Source: Pseudoips prasinana
Taxonomy: Eukaryota > Arthropoda > Insecta > Lepidoptera > Nolidae
Length of the DNA: 64,000 nucleotides
Reading direction: 5' to 3'
Assembly (NCBI GenBank): GCA_951640165.1
Contig: OX621255.1
Coordinates: forward strand, 8,680,001-8,744,000
Part shown: in pieces, positions 53,524-63,879 of the stretch
Layout of the letters: each line of letters starts with the position of its first letter
Numbering within the stretch: the first letter of the stretch is position 1
Program-made: the position numbers and the translations under genes
The notes under the pieces: model-generated
Database searches by the model: none
The model's input: the letters and a program-made list of their open reading frames with translations, nothing else
Told to the model about the DNA's origin: nothing

Positions 53524-54250
53524 ATGAATAGATTATAAAAAAATATGATAAATAGATAGACAACTAATTAGGAACAGTGACTCAAGGTGTCAGAGACAAA
53601 AACAGACCAATTAAAAAAGGTTACGAAATGATTTGACAACTTTTCATTTCCCGCGAATGCAATAGGGAAATTTTTTTTTTATTTCCAATTGTTATTTTAG
53701 GAGAGAGATTTCCAATGTGGTTACTGAACTGCAGGGCCCATAGACATTTTTTGTACCGGTCATGCCTTCTGATCGTTTCGTGATTCCTTTCTACCAAGAA
53801 CTTTCGTGATTGCCTTATATAACAATCTGTTTACAAATACAACTCTCCAAATAAAACGTGATTGCCTCTCATATTTTTAGACAAATAAAGGCTTAACACA
53901 AACAGTTCTTTATTGATTTGAACCTACAGGTCACTGAACTCCCAATAGAAATATGGCACTTGTACTGTGAACGTAAAATAAGCTTGGTTTAAAAGTTCTT
54001 GATTTCACAAAATACAATAACCGATAATAAATAAATTTCAAGCGTTCAGTATTGAGGTTATACAAAAAGCTATGCAGAATACTCGTCTGGTCGAATCTCG
54101 ATTCTCGCACTCACACTCGTGTAGAATAAAAAAATGGAGGCAAAGTTGAATATAGGGACTCTTGACTCCTGCGGCATGCACCGTTTAAAAACGTCGCGGT
54201 GTCGCGTCGTTCCAAAAAGTTACGTTTAATTTAAATATTTTTTTTTATCA
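53524..54250. other. Unannotated stretch
   Basis: Nothing recognised. Confidence 0.4.
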
Positions 54251-54341
54251 TCTAAAAAGTACCAGGGAATAAAACGCTCTGCTATTTAAAAAAAGTTTTT
54301 ATTAATTATAGAGTTTTCTACATTCCGGTACTTTTTGGATT
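54251..54341. repeat. Small inverted repeat, about 90 bp
   Basis: 'ctaaaaagtaccagggaat' and 'attccggtactttttgga' are inverted copies around an AT-rich centre. Likely a tiny MITE. Confidence 0.5.
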
Positions 54342-54870
54342 TTAAATAAAGAACATAATGTAATAGACAGCAGCAATTAAAGCGTGTCTAATCGCTCTTT
54401 TATATTGTCTATTATGAGCGTGATTCATCGCGCATCGTAAACTTAGAAATGACCGATAAACAAATGGAAAAAAAGTAAAAAGCAAACATTCGCTTTCTCC
54501 AGACTGTTTTGAGTAACCTGTATGAGAAAATCGTAGATTAGTGTTGGTATAGGTTAGGCATATATTTATGGTTTATGGTACTTTTATATATTATGACTTT
54601 ATAGGACATGATTGCGTTTGACCCTGACAGCACTAATTGATTGAATATAGATAACGCATTTACTTTGCTACGTATTGACTTTGCTGACCCTAAAAATGCG
54701 GATATACAGTACGACGATTATTAAAACTGATTTGTTTTAGTTTTGCTAGGTGCTCTATTAGGCCCTACCGCCCGTTTGCTGTGTTTTGTTCAGTAGACGC
54801 CTCTTTACAAAACTCTTTTAAAACTATTACTTTTTTAAAAGGGTTGTCTTCTTGATACAAACCTATATAA
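54342..54870. other. Unannotated AT-rich stretch
   Basis: Nothing recognised. Confidence 0.4.
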
Positions 54871-54881
54871 TCATACTAATA

Positions 54882-56169
54882 TTAGGTCTTTACCTATGAA
54901 ATTGCCGTTCTGCAGTACTGGCCATTTCAAATCAAAATAATTTTTGTTTGGCTAAGAATTCTAATTTCAAATTAATTTTATTTTAAAAACATGGATTCTT
55001 TTTTCCAAAAGTAGTCATTTCTTTATTGATTAGTGTTACATTTTCATCGCATTTCAATCTTTTTCGTCATCATGGATACGTTAAAAATTCGAGTAATTAT
55101 GGAATATGAGTACCGTCGTGGCAGCAACGCGGCACAAGCGGCACGCAACATCAACGACGTTTACGGAGCTAACACTACAAACCAACGCACCACCTGTTAT
55201 TGGTTTGCTCGCTTCCGTTCTGGAAATTTCGACCTGAAAAATGAACCTCGCGGTCGTCCGAAGACTTTGGTCGACAATGACGAATTAAAGGCGGTTGTGG
55301 AAGCTGATGATACACAATCTACGGCTGAATTAGCAGCAGCTTTCGACGTTAGCGTCAAAACAATATTGGTCCATTTGCGTCAAATTGGCAAGGTAAAAAA
55401 GCTTGACAAATGGGTGCCCCACGAACTCAATGATCGCCAGCGCGAAGTACGCGTCGAGACGTGCCTTGCACTGCTCAACAGACACACAAATGAAGGAATT
55501 TTGAACCGCATTGTTACCTGCGATGAAAAATGGATTCTGTTTGATAACCGCAAGCGCTCAGCAAGTTGGTTGGATCCTGGTTCAGCACCTAAACAATGCC
55601 CTAAACGAAAACTTACCCCTAGAAAAGTGATGGTCACTGTTTGGTGGTCTAGCGCCGGTGTGATTCATCACAGCTTCTTACCAAACGGGGTGAGCATTAC
55701 TGCAGATGTGTACTGTGAAGAACTGAGCACAATGATGGAGAAGCTGGCGCATCTCCAACCAGCATTGGTCAATCGCTCGTCTCCGCTGCTCCTGCACGAC
55801 AACGCGCGACCTCATACTGCACAGCAGACGGTCTCCAAGTTGCAAGAACTGGGGTTGGAAGCTCTCCGTCATCCGCCCTACTCACCAGACCTTGCGCCTA
55901 CAGACTACTACTTTTTCCAGAATTTGGATAACTTCTTGGCGGGAAAAAAATTCAATACCCGAGAGGCAGTACAAAATGCCTTTGAAGAATTTGTTGCCTC
56001 CCGTCCAGCTGATTTCTTTAAGAAGGGCATCAATAAACTGCCACTGCGATGGCAAAGATGCATTGATTGCATGGGTGATTACTTCGATTAATACAAATAA
56101 AAAAATTCATGAAAAAAATTCGTTTAAATTTTTTCATACAAAACGGCAATTTCATAGGTAAAGACCTAT
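54882..56169 (+). mobile_element. mariner transposon, cecropia type, complete (1288 bp)
   Basis: The ends share 'taggtctttacctatgaaat' and about 28 bp in all, with only the outermost base differing. TA is duplicated at 54880-54881 and 56170-56171. Length is normal for mariner. The end sequence and protein resemble the cecropia-type mariners I know from Lepidoptera. It lies inside a Helitron and is therefore younger than it. Confidence 0.93.
55033..56091 (+). CDS. mariner transposase (DD34D), apparently intact
   Basis: The frame gives 352 residues from 55033. Homologues suggest the start is the ATG at 55072 (MDTLKIRV, 339 residues), since the 13 preceding residues are hydrophobic leader-like extras. 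It carries out cut-and-paste transposition at TA. Numbered from 55033, an N-terminal helix-turn-helix domain spans about 17-115, with the GRPK hook at 74-77 and a second helix-turn-helix near 97-118. The WVPHEL linker is at 127-132. Catalytic residues are D164 (VTCDEKWI), D256 (LLHDNARPHTA) and D291 (after YSPDLAPT), with 34 residues between the last two: the DD34D hallmark. WVPHEL and YSPDLAP are both classical, unaltered. No frameshift or early stop. Its base composition is richer in G and C than the flanks. It may be active. Confidence 0.95.
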   Translation: MLHFHRISIFFVIMDTLKIRVIMEYEYRRGSNAAQAARNINDVYGANTTNQRTTCYWFARFRSGNFDLKNEPRGRPKTLVDNDELKAVVEADDTQSTAELAAAFDVSVKTILVHLRQIGKVKKLDKWVPHELNDRQREVRVETCLALLNRHTNEGILNRIVTCDEKWILFDNRKRSASWLDPGSAPKQCPKRKLTPRKVMVTVWWSSAGVIHHSFLPNGVSITADVYCEELSTMMEKLAHLQPALVNRSSPLLLHDNARPHTAQQTVSKLQELGLEALRHPPYSPDLAPTDYYFFQNLDNFLAGKKFNTREAVQNAFEEFVASRPADFFKKGINKLPLRWQRCIDCMGDYFD

Positions 56170-56529
56170 TATTATAAAGGCGAAAGTTTGTGACTGTGTT
56201 AGTGTGTACGTTTGTTACTTCTTCACGTCTAAACGGCTGAAGCGATTTTAATAAAATTTGGTATGGAGTTAGTTGACACCCTGGTTTAACACAGGCTATT
56301 ATTTATAAATTTTAACGCTGAGTAAAACCGCGAGGCACAGCTAGTATACCTACTATAATAATGCAAAGTGAGGATTCAATTAAACCCTTTACTTTGTAAC
56401 TCACAAGAATGTGACAGTATTAACAAACTACACAGCGTAGCTACAAGGAAGGCCGTTTATGCTAAAGGTCAATCAACTAACACCGATTAGATTGGATTTG
56501 ATTGCGATATTGACAATAATATTCTTAAA

Positions 56530-56822
56530 GAATATAGCGTTATGTGTTTAGGATGTATGGGATTGACCAAAGAAGTATACCTGGCCTGTGTGAATGGAAC
56601 AACCGGAAGGGGAAGACCTCGTCGAACATTCTCTGACCAAATCGGAGACGTTCTCAAGAAAGGGCAGGTCAGAAGTACCCTAAACCGGCGAGCAAGTATG
56701 AAGAATATAATGACAGTAATCGAGGCAAAAGACGTGTGCAAAGATCGTGACAAATGGATATCCGTTGTCTCTGCCTACCCCTCTGGGAAACAGGCGTGAG
56801 TCTATGTATGTATGTATGTATT
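56530..56822 (+). pseudogene. RTE-type LINE, C-terminal end and tail
   Basis: The frame 56542-56799 encodes the end of an RTE reverse transcriptase. It reads [20 protein letters not shown], then R-R-A-S, then [21 protein letters not shown] and a stop, then (TGTA)n. It is the longest of four copies here. Palm and endonuclease parts are missing, so it is a dead 5'-truncated insertion. This LINE family is one candidate source of the machinery used by the SINEs; that link is inference. Confidence 0.8.
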
Positions 56823-56887
56823 TATGGGATGGGATAAGGCAAGGTAGAAGTGGTAAAGGATAGAATCTTTGTAGATAAAGTTATGTA

Positions 56888-57140
56888 TCATCATCATAAC
56901 AGCTGTAAGAAGTCCACTGCTGGACAAAAGCCTCCCTCAAGAATTATCTTGGGGGGTATGCCATAATCGCCACGCTTGGCAGACAGGTTGGCGACCGCAG
57001 TAAGACGGTCATAGTACGCAAAAAGAAGCTGGTGCCAGTCCTCTGGTAGATATTCCCTCAGGTCGACTTCTACGCCCCCTACGGGAGGAGATGGGGTGAT
57101 GGTATTCTGATATTTGCCGCCGTTACCACACAGCAAAGTT
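56888..57140 (-). mobile_element. RTE-like LINE 3' end with (ATG)n tail
   Basis: The reverse of the copy at 1266-1501, with better-kept sequence: 'gacaggttggcgaccgcagt', 'gtccactgctggacaaaagc', (CAT)n at 56888. Both copies keep a homologous 74-80-codon frame overlapping the EAFVQQW reading, discussed as a finding. Confidence 0.6.
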
Positions 57141-58213
57141 ATGTATGTCTACCGCATTTGGTATCTTTAGTGGAAGTGACCCTTGGGCAACGCTTAACGG
57201 TAGTCATAGTCATATAAATTTTATTTTATTTTTTTCCATAGTCACATTTTTTATCGTTTGCTAACACAGCTAATGAAAAACAAGTCAACATTGCGTGTGA
57301 GTAGAGTAAATTAGCTCTGTAAGATCTTAACTAACGGGCTGAGTTCTCATCAGGGCCAGTGGCATAAGATTGGCAACGTATAAGAAATGGCATTTGGGTT
57401 GCAAGCGGCATATTCTTCGGTAACCGCTTAACATGAAATGATTTGCCATCCTAGAATTGTCGAATTACATAACATACTATTTTTTAAGACTGGGTGGGTA
57501 ATATATAATACTTTCTTTTTTTTTGTGTATAAATAGATATAATTTTATTATTGCGTCTAAATTTAATCTTCAAAGGATTTACAATTATTATAAAAATAAC
57601 CTTACTTATCAACTAAAGAAACATAAATAAAATTAAATAAATACAAACATGAATAAAAAGTCCTAACAATGAGCTTATGCGTCAAAAAATCGTCGACATA
57701 GTATTTAAAATAGTATCCGAAAGATAGCTATAGCGGGACTAGCGTGACACAAGAATACAATCGGATCTTATCAGTATCTTAAGCACGCCTGAGAGTTCAG
57801 TTTGATTTATAAATATAGTTTACAAAAAACACAAAGTTGTAAATTATAAGTTTCTAACTACTTTTTCGTAGGTAGCCACTATTAACAGCTAAACGATATG
57901 AAGCCGAAAGTAATTACTTAAGTGCCGAATCATCACTCAGTCATGAGTCAGCACTCAGCGGAATGAAAAAGATAATTTTAGCCTATTGTATCGAAATATT
58001 GACTACGCGTGGAAGAAAGTAGTTAAGAATGGAAGGGTAATAAAAGAAATTTCGTGTTTATATATCTATGTACTTGCGTATTTTTGATATATGGCAAAAC
58101 ACCTTCGATAGATTATGCCAACGACGATAATTAGAAAAATCTAAATGTATTGAATAAAGCCTTTAATAATTGGGTAAGCTATAATGTAACAGTAGCATAA
58201 AATACACGTTAAA
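57141..58213. other. Long AT-rich stretch
   Basis: Nothing recognised before the piggyBac element. Confidence 0.4.
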
Positions 58214-58472
58214 TTAACACTAGAGCGCACGCGCGGGCTACATATGTAACCCAGCGTGTAATATTGTCGCATATAATTTTTGTTTGCCGCGCTACAGCGC
58301 AATCGTCTAATGTATTCCTCAAGCATTACCCCCCGCTCCCACCAGGAGCGTGCCGACTCCCGCGGCTCACAGACGTCTGCAAAAATCGCCCTTGAAGTTG
58401 GTGGGCTACGCCTGTAGCCCGCGCGAGCGTTGGAGGAAATTAAGTGTTTAGTGTGCAAGTGGTGAAATTGAG

Positions 58473-58594
58473 GTAAATATGAAACATTTGTTGCAGTATT
58501 ACTACAAAACGTACTGTTAATTAATTTTTAAGTGTTTGTTATTTGTATTTATGGGTTTTTCATGTATCTTTATTCTGTTTTGTTCACTTTTTAG
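58473..58594 (+). other. Predicted intron in piggyBac 5' leader
   Basis: A donor 'gag|gtaaat' (58473) and acceptor 'tttttag|ATGG' (58594) enclose 122 bp, with the start codon as the first bases of the next exon. Leader introns occur in some piggyBac-like elements. Untested. Confidence 0.5.
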
Positions 58595-59234
58595 ATGGCG
58601 GGTAACTCGAACAGATTATGCGACCAAATACAAAGATGGCTGCTGGAGGATAATGAAGACGACGACATTTCGAGCGAAAGTGTGGAAGGCGGAGGATCCG
58701 CGGAACAAAGTGGCCCGCTTGGATCTCCTCACCATTCTGATACGGAACAAGATGGCGAGGAAGACGAGGACGAAGATGAAGACGTGCCTCTATCGACTTT
58801 GGCTTCCTATCAGTCTCGTAATGGTACAAAATGGAGCAAGATTGCACCGCCCACTTCAAGAACCAGATCTCACAACATTTTAGTCCGTCCACCAGGCCTA
58901 GTAGGTGTAGCAAAAGATGCTAAAACGGCTCTCCTATCATTCCTGCTGTCAATACCTCCTACAAGTCGGATTTCATCTTGCAAGACCTTCTATTGAGCGT
59001 CGTATATCCCAACAAAATATACCCAGAGGTATTAAACTGAAAGGCAGACTACTTCTAGGATTGGCAGAACAACCCCTGCAACAAAATATGCCTATTCGGG
59101 GAGGAGTTAGTCGGTGTGCTTTTTGCAGTAGGGCTCGCGACCGTAGCACGCGCAAGCAATGCAGCAAATGTATGAGGCGTATTTGTAGCGAACATCAGGC
59201 AGTCGTGTGTCCGGAATGTATGCCAATAGACTGA
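58595..59234 (+). pseudogene. piggyBac transposase lacking its catalytic core
   Basis: The ATG at 58595 opens a frame of 133 codons. It has an acidic N-terminus (EDNEDDD, EEDEDEDED), then a basic stretch with NILVRPPG and VAKDAKTALLSFLLSIPPT, as at the N-terminus of piggyBac transposases. In a frame shifted by one base, about 58980-59234 encodes the other end: HLARPSIERRISQQNIPRGI, then the cysteine-rich domain C-x2-C-x11-C-x2-C-x4-C-x2-H-x4-C-x2-C (RCAFC to CPEC) and a stop. This is the piggyBac zinc-binding end domain that recognises element tips. The three catalytic aspartates are absent. The deletion junction lies near 58955-58985. The frame is broken there, so no joined protein is expected. 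An AATAAA near 59275 could serve as poly(A) signal. Confidence 0.85.
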
Positions 59235-59579
59235 TTTAGTACCCGTTACTTTGGTAATAGATTCAATTAGATTAAAATAAACGCCTTTTGTGATAAATAT
59301 TACGTTCCTAAATGAAAATAAGACTAAGAGAACTCAACCTTCGAAATATTTGTTGATTTTTAAGAAGTTTATGTTTAAGTTTCAAATTATAATAAATAAT
59401 CTAAATTTTGTTGATTTTATGAGCCATTTTGATAAAAATAAATATGTTTAGTATTATATGCTGTGTTTTACCAATTTTTTTGCCTTATTCAGAGAAATAA
59501 TTGACCCATAAGTGGCCTACACCTGTAGCCCGCGCGTGCGCTTAAGGAATATTTATGGGCGCGTGCACTCTAGTGTTAA

Positions 59580-59995
59580 AAAACCTTGAGAGGTGTCAAG
59601 GGTCACCCGCTAGGAACGAAGTTATTTTTTATTATTTATTATGTACAAAAAACCTGTATACACTCAACAAAAATAATCGTCGCGACACCACACTGTTCAT
59701 TGCGAAATAGAAATGAAAATATCTGGCTTGCTTTCTATAAGAGAGAGAGAGAGAAACAGACAGAGAAACATGCGCACGCCGCACACTGCAAAAAGTGTCG
59801 TGACAACTTTTCGTAAGAATTTTTTCCGTCTAGCCCCCTTTCACAACGCGCGATAAGGAAGTTCGGTCCAAAAATAAGTATTCTTTAGGAGAAAGAGATG
59901 AAGAGATGTCCAACATTTTGAAATAAAATTGTAAAGTATTATAAATACCTTTTACAAAAGAATGGTTGGGCAATTTAATAATAATAATAATTTTA
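59580..59995. other. Spacer with (GA)n
   Basis: A short GA repeat at 59740-59754. The 76-codon frame overlapping it is unsupported. Confidence 0.4.
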
Positions 59996-60080
59996 AAGCA
60001 AACGGGCAAACCGGCTACGTGATCACATGGACACTCGCAACAGTCGCAACACCAAGTGCGCCGCAAGTGCAACACCGTCC
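59996..60080. repeat. Dispersed repeat Z, copy 1
   Basis: 'gcaaacgggcaaaccggcta' and 'catggacactcgcaacag' match 61723-61830. A common lepidopteran interspersed repeat by its look; class unknown. Confidence 0.5.
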
Positions 60081-60287
60081 ATATTATTATGTCTCATTTT
60101 TGTCAAATATGTAGTAGAATATGTAGTAAAAATATTAGACTTAAACTAGATAATTAAACATAATCTCTTGACAATAACTTGATACGAACTAGCTAAATAT
60201 CATTGCTATAATAAAATAAATGTTTTCATACAATGTGTACCTAAATATCTATGTTACTAGAAATAAGAATGTATACAACTATATTAG
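60081..60287. other. AT-rich spacer
   Basis: Nothing recognised. Confidence 0.4.
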
Positions 60288-60375
60288 GTACTACAAACAT
60301 GTTCTGACTTGTTCTGCTCTGACAAGCGCTTTTTTAAAGTCTACGTGAGTAAAAACCTTTTATTATTTTATTTTA
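60288..60375 (+). mobile_element. LINE-like 3' tail, second copy
   Basis: 'tactacaaacatgttctgac' to 'gtgagtaaaaacctttta' and (TTTTA)n, as in the insert at 4981-5072. This copy has an extra 'ttgttctgctctgac'. Confidence 0.55.
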
Positions 60376-60480
60376 TTTATATGCTACAATTACCATCATA
60401 ATGTGTTTGTTGAAAAATTTGTAAATAATATTTTTTGTGATTTAAAAGAGTATATTATTTGTAATTACTACTAAATTTAA

Positions 60481-60649
60481 TCTACTATATAAAAATAAGT
60501 CGGGTTTTCCTTCCTGGCGCTATAACTCCAGAACGCACTAACCGATTTCCACGGTTTTGCATTCGTTGGAAAGGTCTCGGGCTCCGTGAGGTTTATAGGA
60601 AAGAAAATTTATAAAATTTAACGCGGGTAACACCGCGGGGCACAGCTAG
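60481..60649 (+). mobile_element. Short Lep1-like Helitron
   Basis: 5' end 'tctactatataaaaataagt', 3' end 'accgcggggcacagctag' with CTAG at 60646-60649 followed by T. 169 bp. The interior differs from the 183-bp subtype. Confidence 0.75.
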
Positions 60650-61200
60650 TGTTTAATAAATACTTAACAACTCTTTTCTTTATGCCTATTAATAGTGAAT
60701 GACAAATGACGAAATTGGTTATTTCGTTCTCAATTATAAACACTAAATAACAAAGCCTATATAAATATAAATCATAAATATTTTCATCACGAAGTCCTTT
60801 TAACACCAAGGTTTTGTACAAATTTCTTGCGAAACTGCTTTACATCTAAAAGGCTAGAATTTCAACACATGATTAACTTTCGTCACAGCTTAATTTTAAT
60901 ACAAAATATGACAATAAAATTGAAGGTTACAATCTTACGTTCAAAGGAGCCACTTAGTGATTAAATTTGAATGTAAAATGTTACTGTGGTCACCTTTTAC
61001 AGACTTTGATACTTTTTGAATATATGATTGAGCAGACTAATGGGGTCATTTCTTTGCTCACTCATATAATAACCCCATCTTATTAGAGATTTGGACTCTA
61101 TTGCCACTTAGGATCAGGTGGATAGTAAACTACTGCTACTACTAGCTGTATTGTACAGAAGATAAACAGAACTAGAGCGCATAAAGCCTTCCGGCATATC
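60650..61200. other. AT-rich stretch
   Basis: Nothing recognised. Confidence 0.4.
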
Positions 61201-61460
61201 ATAATAATAATACCCTGGGACTTTATTCACACACGGCAATCAGATCCCAAACTAAGCAGAGCTTGTAGGAACTATGGAAACCAGATAACTGATATACTAC
61301 ATATACTACTTTGTAAATACATACTTATATAGATAAATTACACCCAGACTCAGGACAAACAGACATGTTCATGCACACGCATATCTGTCCTGGGTGGGAA
61401 TCGAACCCACGACCTCCGGCGTGAAAAGCAATTATTTGCCAACCACGTCAACAGGCCCGT
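61201..61460 (-). mobile_element. SINE family C, full length
   Basis: (AAT)n tail, 'ccctgggactttattcacac', 'cagatcccaaactaagcaga', 'ccagataactgatatactac', box B region 'gtgggaatcgaacccacgac', head end 'aaccacgtcaacaggccc'. Confidence 0.9.
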
Positions 61461-61557
61461 CGCTATAACGCCAAAGCCTATCGGCATACATATAAGCCTT
61501 CATGCTTTGTTCGATGGACCCTTTGTGAAATTTACGTGAACCTTGATCATTAATACA

Positions 61558-61986
61558 CTGAGGAGCTCATGGCCAGGTGCTTACCGGTATGTTAGTAATC
61601 GGCGAGGTTAAAGAGCTAGGTGCGTGATCAATCTATTAATTGATAGGCAACTTCTAGGAGTCTCCGTGCCTTTGAGGGCATTTTTAGATATCTTTCCCGA
61701 TTGTAGTTTTTTTATATCAGAGGGCGACAAACGAGAAAGTCGGTACCTGATGGTAAGTGATCACCACCGCCCTTGGACACTCGCAACACAAGAGTCAGCA
61801 ACACGGGTGTGTTGCCGGCCTTTAAGAGTCAGCAAACAAGTGTTGCTGACGATGAGCTCTGGTGACCTTACTCACACGCAGAAATACAACATCAAAATTA
61901 TTAATGTAATTATTAAGGAATGTCTTCTGTAAGTAGTCATCAGACAAGAGTCAAACCATGTCAGAGATGTACTGGGCGGCTTGAAA
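61558..61986 (+). mobile_element. 5S rRNA-like SINE split by repeat Z
   Basis: Head at 61558-61635: 'aatcggcgaggttaaagagc' corresponds to the 5S box A region. The tail at 61930-61986 includes 'gtagtcatcagacaagagtc' and 'gggcggcttgaa'. Between them lies repeat Z and unassigned sequence. The 102-codon frame at 61624-61932 arises from this insert. Confidence 0.55.
61700..61860. repeat. Dispersed repeat Z, copy 2
   Basis: 'acctgatggtaagtgatcac', 'ttggacactcgcaacacaag' and 'gtgtgttgccggcctttaag'. Confidence 0.55.
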
Positions 61987-62115
61987 CATTCATCTTCATC
62001 ATCATCATGTCAACCGAATGTCGTCAACTGCTGTAAAGCCTCCTCTAAAGATTACCACAATGGAGTTGTGTCCATCTTTTGGAAGAATTGCTACTATCGT
62101 CACGCTTGGCAGATG
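61987..62115 (-). mobile_element. RTE-like LINE 3' end
   Basis: (CAT)n, 'gtcgtcaactgctgtaaagc', 'ctcctctaaagattaccac', and 'tcacgcttggcagatggga', which matches the copies at 1266 and 56888. Confidence 0.55.
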
Positions 62116-62984
62116 GGACGACTTGGATTAACTCCTAATGAAGTCCTAGCGCTAAAAAGGAACAACTTATGTATCATAACTCAGATGCTTATAGCCCATA
62201 TGCGCTTAAAAAGCACCTAGACACGAATCGAGAACCTATAAGTTCTGCAATGATGAAGAACCAGCATACTTGATCTGCCAATGTCATACACTGATGCATA
62301 AAAGTTAATGTGTTTATGTGACGCTTATATAATCTTGGGGCAGAAAGTGTTCCTTCCATGATGATATAAGCATTACACCTGTCACAAAGATTCTGTAACT
62401 TATCTATGTTCCAAGTTTAAACAGTAAAGTGTGTTTGGAGCGTTCGGGCAACCACAATACTTCATCACTGGACGTAGTGTACCTAAGTAGGATTTGCGAG
62501 GACTGAAAATTGCCCATTCGAAAAAGAAATGGAATGAAAAAAGAATAGAGAATACTACATAATAGGCAAGTTCATCGTTCTTATGGTGGCTGCAAATTTC
62601 ATCTCACACGGTAGGTATATGAATACGACTGTTTACATATTACCTAGCTTTCTCCGTGAGAACTCAGCACAATAAAGAAACGCCTAACGCACGCACTGAG
62701 GGTACTCATTAATTAAATTGTTTTACGTGTGAATGAACTTCTATGTTTAAATTTGAATTAGTTGGCAGAATTAGCGGAAGTTTTAGTGTCAATTAAAAAC
62801 ATAATGTTGCGTACGGAGAGTTAGTGAGATTCTGAGTTCACATGGATATGTGGAACTTAAACTTTTACTTTTAAAAGTTTTAGAATATTTCAATCATAAT
62901 TAAAACTGAACTATGGCCATCGCTAGATTCGGGTAGCGCAAGACCGACAATTGTGGAAATCTTTGGTATGATCTTTGGGATAAT
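62116..62984. other. Unannotated stretch
   Basis: Nothing recognised. Confidence 0.4.
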
Positions 62985-63175
62985 CTTTGATATGATGATG
63001 ATGATGCTGGCCATCGGCTTTCGGAGACCGTCCCAAGATCATCGGTCATTTCGTAAGGCCGTAGGTTCTACGAGCTACGTGCCCTGCCACTTAATCTTGG
63101 CAGTTCTTCGGGCTATGTCGGTTACGTTGGTTCGCCTGTGAACTATGAAGATCTTTAGGCTGATATGGTGATGAT
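62985..63175. repeat. Probable LINE-derived repeat next to (ATG)n
   Basis: 'gatatgatgatgatgatgct' leads into GC-richer 'ctttcggagaccgtcccaag', ending 'aggctgatatggtgatgatt'. The triplet runs suggest decayed RTE-type tails. Confidence 0.35.
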
Positions 63176-63260
63176 TGTGGCAAAATAACAATTAAGAACC
63201 CCTAATTTCGACGTTGAGCCTTGAAGTATCACGCCGCTCTCGAAGAGCGTAGGTTTATTA

Positions 63261-63513
63261 TAATAGTAATATCCTGGGAAATTATCTACACACGACCTTC
63301 TGATCCCAAACTAAGCAGAGCTTGTACCTACTATGGAAATCAGATAACTGATATACTACTTTTCTTTTGTAAATACATACTTATATAGATAAATTACACC
63401 CTGACTCAAGACTAATAGACATGTTCATGCCACAAATATTTGTCCTGGGTGGGAATCGAACTCACGACTTGTGGCGTGAAAAGCGTGCATTTGCCAACCA
63501 CGCCAACAGGCCT
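63261..63513 (-). mobile_element. SINE family C, full length
   Basis: 'taatatcctgggaaattatc', 'gatcccaaactaagcagagc', 'cagataactgatatactact', 'gtgggaatcgaactcacgac', head end 'aaccacgccaacaggcc'. A 'c' is lost in 'catgccacaaat'. Confidence 0.9.
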
Positions 63514-63879
63514 ACAATACAAATTACTTATGAGATATATCGCCCTTCGCCACTGGACTCTATCTAATGTTTAATCGTTATCTGTATAAAGGTGTCACTT
63601 GCTTAACGCAGGCAGTCGAAGGGAAATGTTTACACCGGCTGACCGCATTCCGGCCGTGCGTCCGACGCGCCGCGTCTGCGCAGCGTAGCAGCCCTTTTAA
63701 TGCACATATTTGCGCGCAATCCAGTGCATTAGGAAATGAGAAATGGGTGCGTTTTATCCGATAATCCGTAGATGGTGCTGGACTTTAAGCCAACACTTAT
63801 TGTTTTATTTACATCGAAAGGACTGTGCTACACGAAGATAATCACAAAATGTCAGAAAGACTAAGTTTTAAGTCGCTAA
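63514..63879. other. Unannotated stretch with a GC-rich patch
   Basis: 63630-63720 ('gcgtccgacgcgccgcgtct') is GC-rich with no recognised identity. The 65-codon frame over it is unsupported. Confidence 0.35.

Larger units (their letters stand above)
54871..56344 (+). mobile_element. Short Helitron split by a mariner
   Basis: The left part, 'tcatactaata', ends at 54881. The right part resumes at 56170 ('tattataaaggcgaaagttt') and ends in CTAG at 56341-56344. Without the mariner and one TA the element is 184 bp, matching the intact 183-bp copy at 20433-20615 in length and sequence across the join. Confidence 0.9.
58218..59575 (+). mobile_element. piggyBac-like element, internally deleted (1358 bp)
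   Basis: TTAA at 58214-58217 and 59576-59579 is the piggyBac target duplication. The ends read 'cactagagcgcacgcgc' and, mirrored, 'cactagagtgcacgcgc'. Subterminal palindromes 'gggctac..(4)..gtagccc'-type occur at about 58231-58250, 58408-58424 and 59513-59530. A full-length piggyBac is normally about 2.4 kb, so roughly 1 kb of transposase core is gone. The ends appear sufficient for movement by a transposase supplied from another copy; that is inference. Confidence 0.92.

Noticed and set aside
58141..58458. 105-codon minus-strand frame
   Set aside because: Crosses the left end of the piggyBac element and has no family resemblance.
61624..61932. 102-codon frame
   Set aside because: Built from repeat Z and flanking SINE pieces.
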